DNA from: Papilionanthe hookeriana x Papilionanthe teres
Lineage: Eukaryota > Streptophyta > Magnoliopsida > Asparagales > Orchidaceae
Direction: 5' to 3'
DNA length: 64,000 nucleotides
NCBI GenBank assembly: GCA_022702705.1
Contig: CM040421.1
Coordinates: 62,494,197-62,558,196, forward strand
Shown piece after piece: positions 34,211 to 45,600 of the stretch. Numbering within the stretch: the first letter of the stretch is position 1; each line of letters begins with the position of its first letter. The notes under the pieces were generated by a model. It was given only the letters and a program-made list of their open reading frames with translations. It did not search any database and was not told where the DNA came from. A program made the position numbers and the translations under genes.

Positions 34211-35060
34211 AAAGGAAAATTTCATTTAATTAAATGAGTTACATACATCTAATGTAGGGGAGATCATTGAGATCTCCAAAAAGTAAAGGCTTAAGAGGCA
34301 TAAAAGGTGTGGCAGAAAAAAAATATAGTACTAGTGGATGTAGCATGTTTGCGTCAACTAGTTTAGTTGGTTGAGTTACCTTCTCTAAATATATGAGTCC
34401 ATTTTAAAGTGAAGGCGCTGGAGATATGGAGAACTTTTCTGAACAGGTATAACAACTGCCAGGGAGGGGAGGCGAAACCTTGTGAAATGTTGACCAAAGG
34501 CTTTGAATCAGATTCAATCCAGACAAAATGGTATTTAAGTGCTTTAGCAGTAATCAATGCCCAATAAGCAGCTTGCATCTCAGAATCCAGAGCTGAAACT
34601 GAAACAATGGGTATATTGAAGCACCACAATAATTGACCCAGAGAATTCCTACACACAGCTCCAATACCAGCAGATGAAGGGGTGTAGCTACCATCAATAT
34701 TGATTTTTATCCATGGCAAGGAAGGAGGGGACCATTTCAGCAAAGCAGGTTTGCTTTTAGATGGGACTTCTAACAGTGAATGCTTACTGATGAAGCTACA
34801 ACAATTAGCCACAATTTGATTGATAAAACAAAGTTTGCTATCAAACTTGGCCCGATTTCTTGCCATCCATATGAACCAAAAGATAACCATAGGAACATGA
34901 TACCATTTTTCATTTTTCCAGTCCTCCCAGCAAGCCTCCACAGAAACCCAATTATATTTGAGGTGAGATAAATTGAGATGTATTAGTACAGCCTTCCATA
35001 CCTGATTAGTAACTTCACAGCTTAAGAAAAGATGAGAGACAAATTCTTCATGAGATTGGC

Positions 35061-35063
<3 letters not shown>
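34209..35063 (-). mobile_element. 5'-truncated LINE fragment with zf-RVT end and RNase H
   Basis: On the minus strand it starts in the zinc-binding domain (HLFLSCEVTNQVWKAVL), passes a linker with WYHVPMVIFWFIWMARNRAK and enters RNase H: KINIDGSYTPSSAGIGAVCR (Asp), ALDSEMQAAYWALITAKAL (Glu), FVWIESDSKPLVN (Asp) and WTHIFREGNSTN, where the frame stops at about 34363. About 150 bp of 3' untranslated sequence follow, ending in a TTTCCTTTCC-like motif next to the AT tract. It is a different family from the LINEs at 22208 and 36199. Confidence 0.9.

Positions 35064-35131
<68 letters not shown>
35064..35131. repeat. (AT)n microsatellite, right side of a LINE insertion
   Basis: About 68 bp AT repeat, followed immediately by alpha block A sequence ('caaaaccttagacatt'). 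Confidence 0.95.
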
Positions 35132-35133
<2 letters not shown>

Positions 35134-36198
35134 AAACCTTAGACATTAAAGGTTTTACAAAAGTGATGGGGTCAATCTACAGTTAGACATGTATTAAGGG
35201 AAAGAATAAAAAACAAATAGGAGTTTGTTTTCTTTTACGTCTTTTTTACGAAGTGAAAGGTCACTCTAGATTAAGAGACCATGTCCAACCATTTCGATAC
35301 TCACAAAGAAAAAGGCATACAGCAATTTTAGCACTTTCAGCGCTTTCAATTAACGGCTTCCAGATTTAAGAGTGTTACTCAGCCTGCATCAGTAAGGTAT
35401 TTCTGTTAAGATTTAAGCCGTGCAACTTTGATGGGAATAATACTTAACTAAAACTTAAAACATTTTTATTTACATGCATACCCCTCACTTGAAGCTTTAA
35501 CATAGATTCAAAAATTGAAATGAAATACACTTTTTCATGTATGACCGCATGGGTTTATGTCACCGAGGAGTTACAAGTGTTAGACATACAAATACATAAA
35601 ACTTGTGTGGTATGCATGTAATTTCCTAAGCTTGATTTTAGAGGTTCTTTTCAACCTATTGCGTCAAACAATACTAAAAACAAAAACAAAACAAAAAAAA
35701 AAAGAAAATCAGTTTTACAATATCTAAATATATATTTTTTGACATTTGCAATGACATAATGCATTAATACAACATTACATTGCTGCGCGAAAAAGTAAAG
35801 ATAGAAAAGACCAGACCATAAAGGAGTTGAATACGAATAATAGGCTTTTAAATTTTAACTTTGAAAGAGAACTAAACCATCTTTCAATGATTAAATTTTC
35901 AAATTATCACTTGTTATGACATTATTTTTTAGGGATAATTACATACGTAGCACTCCAACCATCGCTATTTACAAAACAAGCCCTTGGATGATCTTTTTTC
36001 CTTCTTCTTTTCTTGAACTAACAAACCTATGCATTTGCATATGCAATGATCAAATCATTTAACGTGAATTTTGATGATTGAGCGAAATTGAAAAAGGATG
36101 AAAGAGGGTACTAAATTTGTAAACAACAATACTTCAAGTCTGCGAATGTAAATGCCCCTATTTTTATTATGTTTTTATATTTTATGCCTTCATTCCAA

Positions 36199-36639
36199 AA
36201 TACTCCCCTATACCCATAAACCTACCCAAAATACTCCCTATTTTTTAAAACATAATTGTAGTGTACTTTGAGGGCCATGAAAGACGAACATAATTGAAAT
36301 TTTTCTGCCCTGTAGCGGCAGAAGTGGTGGCCGTGGAGGTACCTGCGTGCTCAGAATTTGTCCAAAAGGGTAGCACAGAAGACATGAGCTTTAAGTCCGC
36401 AAATAGATAACATTTGAAAAGGTTTTGAGAACAAGTTGAGCCATAAGGAGAATCCTTGGTAGCCAAAGCAAACGCAACCTGCAATGGACAGTGAAGACAG
36501 CTTGCAAAGAAGAGAAGATTCCAGAGTGGTCTTGCCCAGAAGGAGTGCCAGAAATGACCGTTAAGGTTAAAGTGGCAAGACACAAAAGCATAGTGGCAGA
36601 TGGAAAGGAATTGTATAAAGTAAAAAAGCCATAAAAAAA
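36199..36639 (-). other. 3' region of the large LINE
   Basis: Downstream of the RNase H stop. The stretch 36245-36643 is open for 132 codons and its first 90 or so codons align with 23058-23336 of the other LINE copy (CHFNLNGH, HSFWARP, CLHCPLQVAFALAT, KLMSSVL). After that the two copies have different ends. I treat it as untranslated sequence, because no domain is recognised and it follows a stop codon. Confidence 0.6.
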
Positions 36640-37113
36640 TCAAGTTCTGATATTGGGGACATTTAAAGAGTCCCCAACCAGGTAGGGCCGCAGAGAAATG
36701 GGTGAGTTTAACCCGACCATAGGGAGATTACCAACAGTACGAGCCAACCAGTTGGCAAAGGTGCTCCCTTCCCTGAAGATGATGTTCCAGATAACATTTA
36801 TATTATTGGCACTAATAAGACAATAAATTCTATGCAGCAGGTAAATCAGGTTCCAGTGAGGAGGAGATTTTTCAGACAAGATATCATAAAGAATTTTTGA
36901 ATCCATCTCAACACACAAATTGTTAAAAGAGAAAGCAGCAGCAGTTTGAATGCCCAAAAAAACTGCCCAGCATTCAGTCATACGGGGGCCATATGAGATA
37001 ACAGGTAAATTGAAGTAACATAAACATTTTCCCATATGGTTCCTAAAAACACCCCTAACCGCAGCAGTGATGGAGGACCAGCAACCATCTACATTAAGCT
37101 TAACCCAACCCAA
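36640..37113 (-). pseudogene. RNase H domain of the large LINE ORF2
   Basis: Open frame of 157 codons: WVKLNVDGCWSSITAAVRGV, TECWAVFLGIQTAAAFSFNN, CVEMDSKILYDILS and FREGSTFANWLAR. The D-E-D acidic residues are present and the ANWLA motif is in the canonical form, unlike in the copy at 22554. The frame joins the preceding linker only through a shifted run of 15 C on the coding strand (37123-37137), so it is separated from the rest of ORF2. Confidence 0.88.
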
Positions 37114-37122
37114 AGGAGGACC

Positions 37123-37137
37123 GGGGGGGGGGGGGGG
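37123..37137. repeat. 15-base G run (C run on the coding strand) in the LINE
   Basis: Sibling LINE copies have only four to six C here (near 4245 and 22525). The run lies exactly where the reading frame changes between the zf-RVT linker and RNase H. Confidence 0.95.
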
Positions 37138-37280
37138 TCCAAAGAACTAACACAGGTCTGGCAGCAGGTATAGCGGGTAAAGTAAAAGAGGTGGCTTTAA
37201 AACATTTATAATAATAAGCTAAAATATAAAAAGTGGTAGAAAGGGAGGAGAGAGGGGAGGTATTGTACTTATGGGCATTC

Positions 37281-37700
37281 CTAGCATTCCAAAGGAACCA
37301 AAGAACTGCAAGAGGAAAAGGATGAAGGCAAGCCTTTAAATTCTCCTGCAATTTCCAGTGCGTAGATACTCACCAGGATGCTATCATGATGTCGAGTAAT
37401 ACCAAAATGAGAACCAAATAGTTTCCAAACATTTAAAGAGTAAGTGCAGTTGAAAAAAACATGTATGTAATCTTCCTCAGCCTCTTTACAAAGAGGGCAA
37501 ATAGAAACAAGCCTCAAGCCTTTAAGCTTTAATATATCATCCAAAGGTAGCAGTAAAGTAAAATATCTCCATAAGAAGAAGGAGATCGAGGGGGAGAAAA
37601 TGTTGTTCCAGATTAAGTGTCCCCAAAGCCATTCAGGATTAGAGTGTTGATGACCATAAATTACTTTGCTAATTGACTGGGAGGGAGCCTTCTTCCACAT
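37281..37700 (-). pseudogene. zf-RVT zinc-binding domain of the large LINE ORF2
   Basis: 139 codons with WGHLIWNNIFSPSISFFLWR, then the zinc site LVSICPLCKEAEEDYIHVFF and NCTYSLNVWKLFGSHFGI (pattern C-x2-C ... H-x4-C). This domain follows RT in plant non-LTR elements and precedes the RNase H. The linker continues in another frame at 37100-37351. Confidence 0.88.
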
Positions 37701-37821
37701 CGGAATATATTTTTTGTTAGGTTGAATAAGAATAGTGGAAATCTGTAAAGCTTTAGACCCCCCACCAGCGAAGAAAGTAAGTTCAAGTCCTAATCACCCT
37801 GATTCCAGCATTCAGAAGCAG

Positions 37822-39913
37822 TTAGCAAATTTGTGTGAGTGGGGGGGGAGTGTTTTGAAGAGAAGGCATACCCCAGTTATCCAGCCAGAAGGACAGGTGA
37901 CCCTCCCCACGTTCCCAATAAATAAAAGAGCTCGCCACAGCTCTGGCATTAAGGATGGCTTTCCAGATCTTAGAGTCTCCTTCCTTCAAAACCACTGAGG
38001 AAGGATGAGAAGATTTATAATACTTAGATAGCATAAACTTCGACCACAGGGAGGTTCCCATACGAAATTTAAACCAAAGTTTACACATATTGATTTCAAT
38101 AACATGTTGTAAAGCTTTAAACCCCAAACCTCCAGACTTCTTAGGTTTAGACAGCTTATTCCAAGACACCCAGATCTTCATTGCATTCCCCCCACACCAC
38201 AAAAATTTGTTAAAAAGTTTTTAAAGACTGTTCAAAGAACTCTTTTTGGGGCTTAAAACTTGCAAATCATAGAGTGGAATACTTAAAAAAACACTAGAGA
38301 GAAGAGTTAACCGGCCCCCATTTGAGAGGAAAACATTCCTCCAATCCACAATCTTCTTTTTAATTTTATCAAGAACCTCATCCATTTGAATTTGCTTAGT
38401 CCTCCCCCTGAGCAAGTTAACCCCAAGATATTTCAGGGGCAGAGAAGTGTGTTTATACCTAGTGAAATTATCACCCGAAGATATAGTAGCACTGGGGACA
38501 TACTTACCAAAATAGAAAAGACATTTTTCCCTGTTAAAAGACAAACTAGAGCAGCCCTGAAAGTCATCTAAAACAGACATTAATTTTTTTAATAGAAGTT
38601 TTAGAAGCATTAGCAAAAATAATAACATCAGCAGCATAGAACAAGTGGCTAATCATAATATTGGATTTGTGTCTATACTGAGTGGTGGGGTTGGAAGTCT
38701 GAAAATGAGTAAGCAGTCTAGAGAAATAGTCAAAACCAAGAATGAAGATTATTGGGGAAAGAGGGTCCCCCTGCTTAATGCCTCTCAAAGCAGAAAAAAA
38801 GCCATAAGTATTCCCATTCACCATCATACTGTAATGGTTATTAGATAACCATTGTTTAAGAAGATTGCAAAAAGCAACTTCGAAACATCTAGCCTGTAAA
38901 ATGCCAATAATAAAGTCCCAGCTTTATGTCACAAAAGCCTTTTTATGTCAAGCTTAAGGACAAGATTGCCACCTCTACACTTTTGATTCAGATCTTCAAT
39001 AAGCTCTTAAGCAAGTAGAATATTATTAGAGATGTCCCTAACCTTTATAAAAGTAGACTGCATAGGAGAGATAAGATGGTTCAAATGAGGTTGCAGTCTA
39101 GCAACCAAGAATTTACTAATAATCTTAGAAATGATAGTAGTGAGGGAGATAGGCTTGAAATTTTCCAGTTGATTTTGTCATTATTCATAGGAATTAAAAC
39201 AAGTAAAGCAGCCATAAAATACTTACCAGGGTCATCCCCCATAAAAAACTTTGTATAGCTAGAGTAACCTCATTTTTAATAATATCCTAGCATGTAATGT
39301 AAAAAGCAGAGGTGAACCCATCAGGGCCGGGAGATTTGTTAGGGTTAATATCTTTAAGCACAGCAAAGATATTTTGCTCAGTAGGAGGACCAGCTAGGGA
39401 TAAGGAAGCCACATAATTTCGTTCATCCTGAAAGAAGGTGGAATTAACCATAGAAACCTGCAGATGATCAGCATAGAGAGAAGAGAAGTAAGATACAACA
39501 TCAGCCCTAATATGATCCAGATCAGTAAGAACCCTCCCATCTTCAGTAAAAATTTTAAGTATAGTGTTTATGTTCCCCCTATGCTTAATAGTGGAATGAA
39601 AGTATTTGGTGTTTCTGTCACCATTAGAAAAATGAACATCATTAGCTTGTTGTCTTAAAAAATCCTCCTCAATAGAGATCTGATTAAGTAGGTGATGGTG
39701 GGCATGGGCCACCTCATCAATAAGAGAGGGGTTGGGGACAGACTGAGCTTCTAGGTCATCAACAATATTCTGTGCATTAATAACATTAGTATGAACATTA
39801 CCAAAGACATCAAAGTTCAACTTCCTAAGGGTAGCAGCAAGTTTTTTGTGCAAATGCCAAAGAGTGTACCATGGAGTGCCAGCCACATTAGGTTTCCAAG
39901 CCTGTTTAACCAA
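37822..39913 (-). pseudogene. Reverse transcriptase of the large LINE ORF2, catalytically broken
   Basis: Pieces in order are the region before RT (39287-39913: DFLRQQANDVHFSNGDRNTK, then INPNKSPGPDGFTSAFY), a badly degraded fingers/palm stretch (38828-39286), the palm with GIKQGDPLSP and ISHLFYAADVIIFANAS (38564-38827), the thumb with LPLKYLGVNLLRGRTK (38221-38637), and KPKKSGGLGFKAL (37822-38202). The catalytic box that should read F-Y-A-D-D has Ala in place of the first Asp (GCT at about 38636-38638), so this copy could not polymerise even without its frameshifts. Confidence 0.9.
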
Positions 39914-39964
39914 ACTAAGAAACGATGGGTGAGAAATCCAAGCATTAATGAATTTAAAATGATA

Positions 39965-40651
39965 CTAGGCATGCGTAGATTGAAAAGACAAAGTAAGTAA
40001 AATAAGATTGTGATCAAATGTGACATGACTAAGGTGATTAACTCTGCACACATTGTAATAATTAAGCAAATCAGTATTACCTAAGAATCTGTCCAGCCTT
40101 TGCAATAGGGTACCACGTCTCCACGTGTAGGGAGAACTAGAATACCCTAAATCAAAAATACCAAAGATCAGTAATGGAGTCACAAAAACGAGATATTAAA
40201 GCAAAATCAGGTCTAGAACCCCCCCGCGTTCCACAGGGGACATGATCATATTAAAATCCCCACTCACAAGCCAATTACTAGTGATAGCAGTACTCATGCG
40301 AATAAGTTTTTGCCAGCGAAGGATTTTATCAGGAAAAAGAGTACTAGCATACACAAAAGTGGCCCAAGCATGGAACTCTTGCATAGCAAAATTGATGAGA
40401 ACATACTGCCTGTCATCCTCAATGATCTTCAAATGTAAGTCCTTTTTCCAGAAAATCCAAATTTTGTTATGATGACTACAAAAATGTAGATAATGTTTAA
40501 ATTTTCTCAGAACATTAACTCTATGAATAGTAACTAAAGGCTCAAGAAGAACAAAAATAAAAGGTTTATGGACCCTACAGAGGTGTTTGAGATGATTAAG
40601 GGAATTGGGGTCCGCAACTCCCCTAATGTTCCACACAAGAATGTTACACAT
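39965..40651 (-). pseudogene. Apurinic-type endonuclease domain of the large LINE ORF2
   Basis: ORF2 starts with ATG at 40651, giving MCNILVWNIRGVADPNSL (catalytic Asn in WNIRG). Then come FVLLEPLV (catalytic Glu), WLVSGDFNMIMSPVERGG (Asp/Asn) and, after a frame change near 40200, SPYTWRRGTLLQRLDRFLGN and the end VTFDHNLILL (catalytic Asp-His). The residues are largely kept. A run of C on the plus strand near 40219 is the likely site of one frameshift. Confidence 0.9.
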
Positions 40652-42213
40652 GAAGTTTCGAAAACTCCCTCCAAGTGACTCTTGAGGGTTGCTGCATGTG
40701 CTCAATATGATCACTATTAGAGTGGTAGTCCCGCTCAGTGGTAGGTGTGGTAGGAGGAATAAGGTGAGGATCAGGTTTCTTTTTACCTTTCCTATGACTT
40801 TGAATAGTCCATTCAGTTTCCAAAGCTTGATTAGCATGAGTGATAGCACTAGCAGTAGCAGTGATAACAGTAGCAGTGTTGTTACTAGCTTGTGAGGTAG
40901 TAAGGGGGAAATCAACTTCCCCTACCACCAAAGGAGTGTAGGTAGAAACACCTCATAAACAAATATTGACAGTTGCCTGAGTAACAGAGTGATCAGTCAA
41001 AGAAACAGAAAGAGCATGGGTGTCAATGGGATGCAGAGCAGCAGGAAAGGGATCAACAAGAGGAAGGTTCTCATTAACAGTGTGTGGGTGAACAAAATCC
41101 TCATCAGTTAACACAACAGCCACAGTGCCCTAGGCATCCAAGGGGAGACCATCTGTTCCAACTAGAGAGAGGTCCTCAACACAGTCAGAAGACTGTAGAT
41201 TGGTAACAGGTAAAGTGGGGTAATGATGGCAGGGGCAAGATCAGAAGGGCAAGGGATAGGGAAGGGGTAATAGGAGGAAGTAGAGTTGAGTCTTGTGCAT
41301 CAGGGACAACAGAATGAGGAGCATCAACAATGGTAGGGGGTCCTATGAAACATGCTCAAGCAGGACATTAGACAAAAGGGGGTTGGAATCAGCAATGGGA
41401 GGTGCCTGAGTAGTACGAGGATCAGAAAAAGTTTTCACAGTGTTCAGAGGCTTTAAATGAGGATGAAGCCTATAACAAATAGAAGCACTATGCCAAAACA
41501 CAGCACAGTGTGAGCAGTAGGGAGGATGAGGCCCCATGACAACCTTATGCCAGTAACCATTATGATTGGAACCAATCCAAACTTCGTCAGGGTAGGGTTG
41601 AGTAATATCTCTCTCAAACAAAAAACAAGCATTGTAAGGCTGGGTATGGTCTAAGGTGGGATTGTCCAATAAAAGAGGTTTGCCAAAGCCCTTGGATAAA
41701 GAGAATAAAATTTCATAATTCAAAAAGTGATACTTATACCCAGGGAATTTTACCCAAACAGGAATAACAGGGGATTCGGCTCAGGGGACAAAATCCACAC
41801 TCCATTTAAGAATTTTCATAATACGATTGTCAACACTTAACACTTTCCGAGTGAAAACAGTGGTATAATCAATGTCGTTAGACAATTGTATAAGGATGTG
41901 TCGACCATCTAAATGACCAAAAATGACCAATGTGCCAAGAACCAGTTAATTTTAACATATCAAATTCTTTGCGAATTAGATCAAGTTTAGGATGACCATA
42001 AAGAAATTTCTCAATCAAAACAAAGCGATAAGAAGAGACTAGAAAGTTGATTTCCTCATCAGTAAGGAAAAGTACGGGTTTACCATTTTTCTGACCAAGT
42101 TTACGGATAAACTGGTAATCACCACTGCCAACTTCTATAGCATCGTGAAACTCCTGTGGGAAGAAGCAGGAATGCTTAACAGTAGGAGTAGAGTCTCCTG
42201 AGACCAAGACCAC
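40644..42213 (-). pseudogene. ORF1 of the large LINE (DUF4283 and zinc knuckle)
   Basis: The N-terminal part (41878-42213) carries the DUF4283-type RNA-binding domain: FVLIEKFLYGHPKLDLIRK, FDMLKLTGSWHIGHF. After a frame change, 41343-41723 has a region with LNYEILFSLSKGFGKPLLLD and a CCHC zinc knuckle, CSHCAVFWHSASIC. A low-complexity Thr/Ala-rich tail ends at 40644 (SHRKGKKKPDPHL). The 42213 start is GTG, not ATG, so the true N-terminus is missing. ORF1 would bind the LINE RNA. Confidence 0.85.
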
Positions 42214-42261
42214 AAAACTTAATTTATATTATATGTATAAAGCTAAGTGGGAAGATTTTAA

Positions 42262-42265
<4 letters not shown>

Positions 42266-42330
<65 letters not shown>

Positions 42331-42558
42331 TACATACATATATATATATATATACATACATATATATATATACATACATATATATATATATACATACATA
42401 TATATATATATACATACATATATATATATATACATACATATATATATATATACATATATATATATACATACATATATATATACATATATATATACATATA
42501 TATATATATATACATACATATATATATACATACATATATATATACATACATATATATC

Positions 42559-42641
<83 letters not shown>
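42266..42641. repeat. Long AT microsatellite with regular TACATACA variants
   Basis: About 375 bp of AT with a TACATACA insertion about every 18-30 bases between 42330 and 42555, so part of it is a minisatellite of an AT/ATAC mix. Long open frames on both strands (Ile, Tyr, Met, His, Thr only) are artefacts. Confidence 0.95.
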
Positions 42642-42649
42642 TTGTATGA

Positions 42650-44283
42650 ATGGTAAAACTTGTTTAGATGATCTATGAGATTTAGATGTGATTGCATGAT
42701 GCGTTCGTATTTTATGCATGAAACTTTCGCCTGCTCAGTTTTACTTTAAAATTCATTATTTTATCTTATTAAATGAACTATCATTTGTGATCATAAATGT
42801 CATGCAACCTACATTATTCAATTTTGAGACCATTGATAATTCTAATGAGTTGAATTTTTAAATATTAAATTGTTTATTTTAAATAGATTGAATAGAAATT
42901 AAGTATTTAAAATCAAATATTTAATATAAGCATCTCTATTTTCTACCTTCTTTTTTGCTAAACTGTACATCATTTGGGGTCTTAGATAATTTTTTTGATT
43001 AATTAAACCTTATTTAAATAGATTTTAAATTACTCACTAAATATATTTAATTCTAATAAATAAAAATGAATATATTCTCATAATAAATTTAAATGCACTC
43101 TAAATAATTTTTGACAGTTCTGACATGATTAATATACAATAATCTCTAAAATTAAAAAGTTCAAATAAGTTAAACATGTTGTAAAAAAAGATGACAATGA
43201 AGCGAAAACTGGAATGAGAAAATCGCAAAACAGCAGGAAACACAGATTTAGTGAGTTGACAAATTGTCTACTTCCACGGAGTTGCAGGAGATTTTATTTC
43301 TTGGAGGATTACACACCGGCGATCACGTCGACTTACAAGATTACTCTCCCTCTCTACTCCTCTAACCTCTCCTCTCTCTCTCCCTACGAGAGTTCCACAT
43401 CGAAGAGAAAAAACCGGGAAAAACTAGCCTGCCAATTACAGTGGACCGGGCTCCATCAATCATCAACAAAAAGATTCATAGAAAATTCATTTGAATTTGA
43501 AATTAGTTGAATTTCTTATAAGATATCCGACATGAAAGATAAAACTTTTTTTTTTTGTATTCTCCATTAATTTTGAGCAATATAGCACAACCTGAGATTG
43601 TTTTTTTTTTTTTTTTTGATAAAGTTCATTGAGTGTCTCCATTATATGCATTACGATTATCATGAGGAAAATAATACAACACATATAATTCAAATAATCA
43701 CTATTGTGAAAAGTTGTCAGTGACGACATCAGCTATTGATGCCACATGTTATCAGGTACGAATACCTATTGCTGGTTGTTGTATGTTGCCACCTTTCTTC
43801 GGTCACTGAATGCCATATCGAAGCATTCTTAGTTTAAAAATTAGAACAATGAGTATTGTATGCTTGAAATATTCTTTAGTCCTAACATGACAATTTAGTC
43901 AGAACGGTTATTGCATGAGCATTAACCTGTGTCGGGCAACCTCTTGCAAGCCACAATTAAATTTTGAAACTAATGACATCATGAGTTATACAATAAATGC
44001 AACAAATAGCGACTTAAAATGAAATAAAGATTGATTGATTTAAAATCACATAAAGTCTCTCACGGCCAATGACAATCATGCATCGAGAATGGGAGGCTAA
44101 AACTTAATTTTAATTTAATTACAATATGAATATATATAAATTAATAAAAAATGAATATAATCTTGTAATAATTGAAATGCGCTCTAAATAGTTTCGACAA
44201 TTCCGTCATGGTCAGTAATGATCTACGACGACAAATCTTAGTGGTCCTTTTGTCATTTTCATGTAAATTAAAATAATCAAGTT
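42650..44283. repeat. Alpha composite repeat, copy 6, blocks E and F
   Basis: Resembles 26047-27770, starting at 'aatggtaaaacttg' and including the 'gttgacaaattgtctac' segment, the CT-rich stretch at 43340-43390 and the 'gtcagtaatgatctacgacg' stretch at 44212. It ends at about 44284, where the inverted beta sequence begins. No gene. Confidence 0.75.
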
Positions 44284-44760
44284 GATGGCGATCGAATTGG
44301 AGTCGCATGTCGACGCCGTCAATTCTCATGTCATGTCAATGTCATGGAGTCGCCACTCTCTTTCTCTATCTATCACCCTAATTCTTATCCTTCCTATACT
44401 TATCGTCGAAGTCTTTGGAGAATTCGAAGAACGATTAATCATGATAGTAGATTGAGAGAAAAATAGATGAAAATGATAATCTTCATGAAAAAGTCTTCGT
44501 ATCGTGTAATTACTGAAGTTTTTCATATAAGAAAATCATATGAAGATCTTGGATAACTAGAGAGGTCTTGTAGGTGAAATATCTATCCTGAGTTCTTTAA
44601 TCTCCTATAAGAGCAAGCTCACATAGTTAATTACATCCTGAGTAATTAATATTCCCTAGGAAAACTCCCGATTAAGGTTAACATTTATCCTCGAAAAAGA
44701 GTAAGTGTTGTTGTGTTAAGTTCAGTTTAAGTCGAACTTAAGAATTATGTCGGTTTGTGT
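44284..44760 (-). repeat. Beta block, inverted copy
   Basis: Reverse complement of the distal part of 63132-64000: 'gtaattactgaagtttttcat', 'cttggataactagagagg', 'tatcctgagttctttaatc' and 'cgattaaggttaacattt' occur in mirrored order. Its hairpin is degraded near 44605. Bases 44284-44400 extend beyond what the plus copy shows before the window ends; they contain two GGAGTCGC motifs (44299 and 44347). Confidence 0.85.
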
Positions 44761-44799
44761 CACGTTAAGTTCGATTTAGGTCAAACTTATGTCGGTTTA

Positions 44800-45600
44800 T
44801 GTCAAATCATGCTGATTTATGTTGAATGTCGAATTATGCTAAGTTTGGTTTGAAATGTCAATTAATGTCATTTAATGTCGATGATTGTTTAATTTGGTTT
44901 GAAATGTCATTTAATGTCGTTGATTGTTTAATTTGGTTTGAAATACCGATTAATGTCAGTTTTTGTTTCAGAATGTTGATTAATGTGGATCAATTTCATT
45001 TGAAATGTTGAATTTATTGAGTTTTGTTTGGAATGTCGTATTTATGTCGGTTATGTCGATTTTTGTTTGAAATGTTAAATTTATGTCGATTTTGTCGATT
45101 AAATGTTTGGAATGTCAAATTTGTATCGATTTTGTCGATTAAATGTATGGAATGTCAAATTTATGTCGATTTTATCGATTTTATCGATTAAATATTTGGA
45201 ATGTCAAATTTATATCGATTTTATCAATTAAATATTTGGAATGTCAAATTTATGTCGATTTAATGTTTAGAATGTCAAATTTATATCGATTTTGTCGATT
45301 AAATGTTTGAAATGTCAAAATTATGTCGATTAAATACTTGGAATGTCAAATTTATGTCGATTTTGTCGATTAAATGTTTGGAATGTCAAATTTATGTCAG
45401 TTTTGTTGATTAAATGTTTGGAATGTCAAATTTAAGTCGGTTTTGTCGATTAAATGTTTGGAATATCAAATTTATGTCGATTTTGTCGATTAAATGTTTG
45501 GAATGTCAAATTTATGTCGATTTAATGTTTGGAATGTCAAATTTATGTCGATTTTGTCGATTAAGTGTTTAGATTGTCAATTTTATGTCAATTTAAACTT
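44800..45600 (-). repeat. Tandem array of about 40-bp units (inverted arm)
   Basis: Units of the form TGGAATGTCAAATTTA then TGTCGATTTTGTCGATT then AAATGTT, about 40 bp each, with internal variants. It is the reverse complement of the array at 61830-62870. The frame at 44826-45011 is a by-product of the repeat. Confidence 0.9.

Larger units (their letters stand above)
32880..36195. repeat. Alpha composite repeat, copy 5, block A (interrupted by a LINE piece)
   Basis: Matches 1069-3380 almost end to end, apart from the insertion of 34209-35063 in its (AT)n tract. It ends near 36195 at 'tatgccttcatt', where the large LINE begins, so its ARL-like fragment is missing. Confidence 0.85.
36199..42225 (-). 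mobile_element. Nearly full-length L1-type LINE
   Basis: A 6-kb element on the minus strand with ORF1 (DUF4283 plus zinc knuckle) and ORF2 (endonuclease, RT, zf-RVT, RNase H) in the order known from plant L1 elements. Many frameshifts and stops make it inactive. The 5' end stops close to the ORF1 start next to a long AT tract, so the 5' untranslated region is lost. The 3' end, near 36199, follows alpha block A. Its RNase H and first 300 bp of 3' region match the fragments at 3932 and 22208, which are younger or older copies of the same family. Confidence 0.92.

Noticed and set aside
42224..42697. Several long frames on both strands across the AT/ATAC tract
   Set aside because: Composition artefact: only Ile, Tyr, Met, His, Thr, Cys and Val codons from a microsatellite.
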